From Saccoglossus kowalevskii (lineage: Eukaryota > Hemichordata > Enteropneusta > Harrimaniidae): DNA of 11,103 nucleotides. Positions 10,227 through 11,103 of the stretch are shown piece after piece. Made by a program: the position numbers and the translations under genes. The DNA is taken from positions 1 to 11,103 of the forward strand of contig NW_003142619.1 of NCBI RefSeq assembly GCF_000003605.2, in the 5' to 3' direction. A model generated the notes under the pieces. It did not search any database. It was not told the DNA's origin and was given only the letters and a program-made list of their open reading frames with translations. Position 1 is the stretch's first letter; every line of letters starts with the position of its first letter.

Positions 10227-11103
10227 TTTCATTGAAAATAAAGACTGGTAAAACAAGCATTCATGGAATATTTTTTTGGTTGGTATGTGGTGGGTTATAA
10301 TAGTGTGATTACATATACCATAGTTACCATTTTATGTTTCATTGAAAATACAGACTGGTAAAACAAGCATTCATGCCATATTTTAATGGTTGGTATGTGG
10401 TAGGTTATAATAGTGTGATTACATATACCATAGTTACCATTTTATGTTTTATGGAAAATACAGACTGGTAAAACAAGCATTCATGCCATATTTTATTGGT
10501 TGTGAGGTGGGTTATAATAGTGTGATTACATATACCATAGTTACCATTTTATGTTTCATGGAAAATACAGACTGGTAAAACAAGCATTCATGCCATATTT
10601 TATTGGTTGGTATGTGGTGGGTTATAATAGTGTGATTACATATACCATAGTTACAATTTTATGTTTTATGGAAAATACAGACTGGTAAAACAAGCATTCA
10701 TACCATATTTTATTGGTTGGTATGTGGTGGGTTATAATAGTGTGATTACATATACCATAGTTACAATTTTATGTTTTATGGAAAATACAGACTGGTAAAA
10801 CAAGCATTCATGCCATATTTTATTGGTTGGTATGTGGTGGGTTATAATAGTGTGATTACATATATCATAGTTACCATTTTATGTTTCATGGAAAATGCAG
10901 ACTGGTAAAGCAAGCAATCAAGCCATATTTTATTGGTTTGTATGTGGTGGGTTATAATAGTGTGATTACATATACCATAGTTACCATTTTATGTTTCATG
11001 GAAAATGCAGACTGGTAAAGCAAGCAATCATGCCATATTTTATTGGTTTTTTTGTGGTGGGTTATAATAGTGTGATTACATATATCATAGTTACCATTTT
11101 ATG
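10227..11103. repeat. Mixed right-end segment of eight units
   Basis: The segment starts with left-type units (a T7 unit with ATGGAAT and AAGACTGG, AATGG/TAGGT, then a TTGTTATGAGG type with 3 bp missing near 10501, leaving a 107-bp unit). It then has two units with ACAATTTT tails, and ends with two AAAATGCAG/TAAAGCAAG units at 10884-11103. Those last two share AAGCAATCA where others have AAGCATTCA, so they look like an adjacent duplicate pair. The final unit has GGTTTTTTTG near 11045. Confidence 0.75.

Larger units (their letters stand above)
1..11103. repeat. 110-bp satellite DNA array, 101 head-to-tail units
   Basis: The CAGACTGG core recurs every 110 bp from position 14 to position 11008 (14, 123, 233, 343 ... 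10898, 11008), always in the same orientation and with no spacer. There are 101 units. Most are exactly 110 bp and a minority are 107-113 bp. Within a unit the order is a TTTYATKG head, the CAGACTGG core, a TAAAACAAGCATTCATGCC segment, a T-rich stretch, a G-rich stretch, TTATAATAGTGTG, and a CATAGTTACC tail ending ATTTTATG. Both window ends lie inside the array, so its full length is unknown. Neighbouring units differ at several positions, roughly 3-6%. There is no gene anywhere in these 11 kb: 110 is not a multiple of 3, every frame soon meets TAA or TAG, and no codon-level constraint is visible. A long uniform array with higher-order structure is typical of eukaryotic heterochromatic satellites. 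The family is not recognised. Confidence 0.98.

Noticed and set aside
1-11103. CRISPR array
   Set aside because: The repeat is 110 bp with no unique spacers. Every part of the unit is repeated, and variation is scattered single-base change.
1-11103. CENP-B box, pointing to alpha-satellite-like centromeric DNA
   Set aside because: The box requires CpG dinucleotides, which the consensus lacks, and the 110-bp period does not fit the 171-bp alpha satellite.
1-11103. Transposon ends, target-site duplications, tRNA or rRNA genes, or unique inserts within the array
   Set aside because: The CAGACTGG core keeps its 107-113 bp spacing from end to end, so there is no room for an insert, and no unit shows foreign sequence.
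1-11103. Three units (330 bp) as two nucleosome repeats
   Set aside because: The arithmetic is suggestive, but only the short 2967-3733 segment shows a three-unit period and nothing in the sequence shows nucleosome phasing.
1-11103. A tandem-repeat protein gene encoded by the array
   Set aside because: The unit length is 2 modulo 3, stops occur in all frames in nearly every unit, and one-base indels are tolerated throughout.

Overview
The whole window is one uninterrupted tandem repeat array: a head-to-tail satellite DNA with a 110-bp monomer. Setting the unit start at the TTTYAT block just after ATTTTATG, the window holds exactly 101 units, from base 1 to base 11103. My indel tally (net -7 bp against 101 x 110 = 11110) accounts for the full length. 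I see no gene, RNA gene, transposon, unique sequence or array edge. The consensus monomer is about 32% G+C and G-rich on the + strand (about 22 G to 13 C), and it contains no CpG. An array of this kind suggests nuclear DNA of a eukaryote: centromeric, pericentromeric, subtelomeric or another heterochromatic block. I do not recognise the family and cannot name the host clade from sequence alone.

The useful information is in the variants. About a dozen linked sequence variants act as unit types and show how the array grew. Region 1-1977 is two copies of a nine-unit higher-order repeat (HOR) of about 989 bp, with only about nine differences between copies. Region 1978-2966 is a decayed third copy with a local one-unit duplication. 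Region 2967-3733 has a short three-unit periodicity (329 bp). Region 3734-5164 holds a seven-to-eight-unit block present twice. Region 5165-5388 carries a cluster of single-base insertions. Region 5389-6596 contains a second copy of the 3186-3733 block. Region 6707-7036 is a run of three units of one type. Region 7147-8136 is an expanded copy of the left HOR. Region 8137-10226 is a different HOR built on a 550-bp (five-unit) step, with one mosaic unit near 9017-9126. Region 10227-11103 mixes left-type and right-type units.

Nothing here works as a set of genes. The pattern fits repeated unequal exchange and gene conversion acting at several scales. Each unit also carries motifs that could matter structurally: a two-tier G-quadruplex-like G-run, an imperfect hairpin at the unit boundary, and a match to the yeast ARS core that is perfect in some unit types. 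These are sequence observations with no proven function. All unit counts and comparisons were made by eye.
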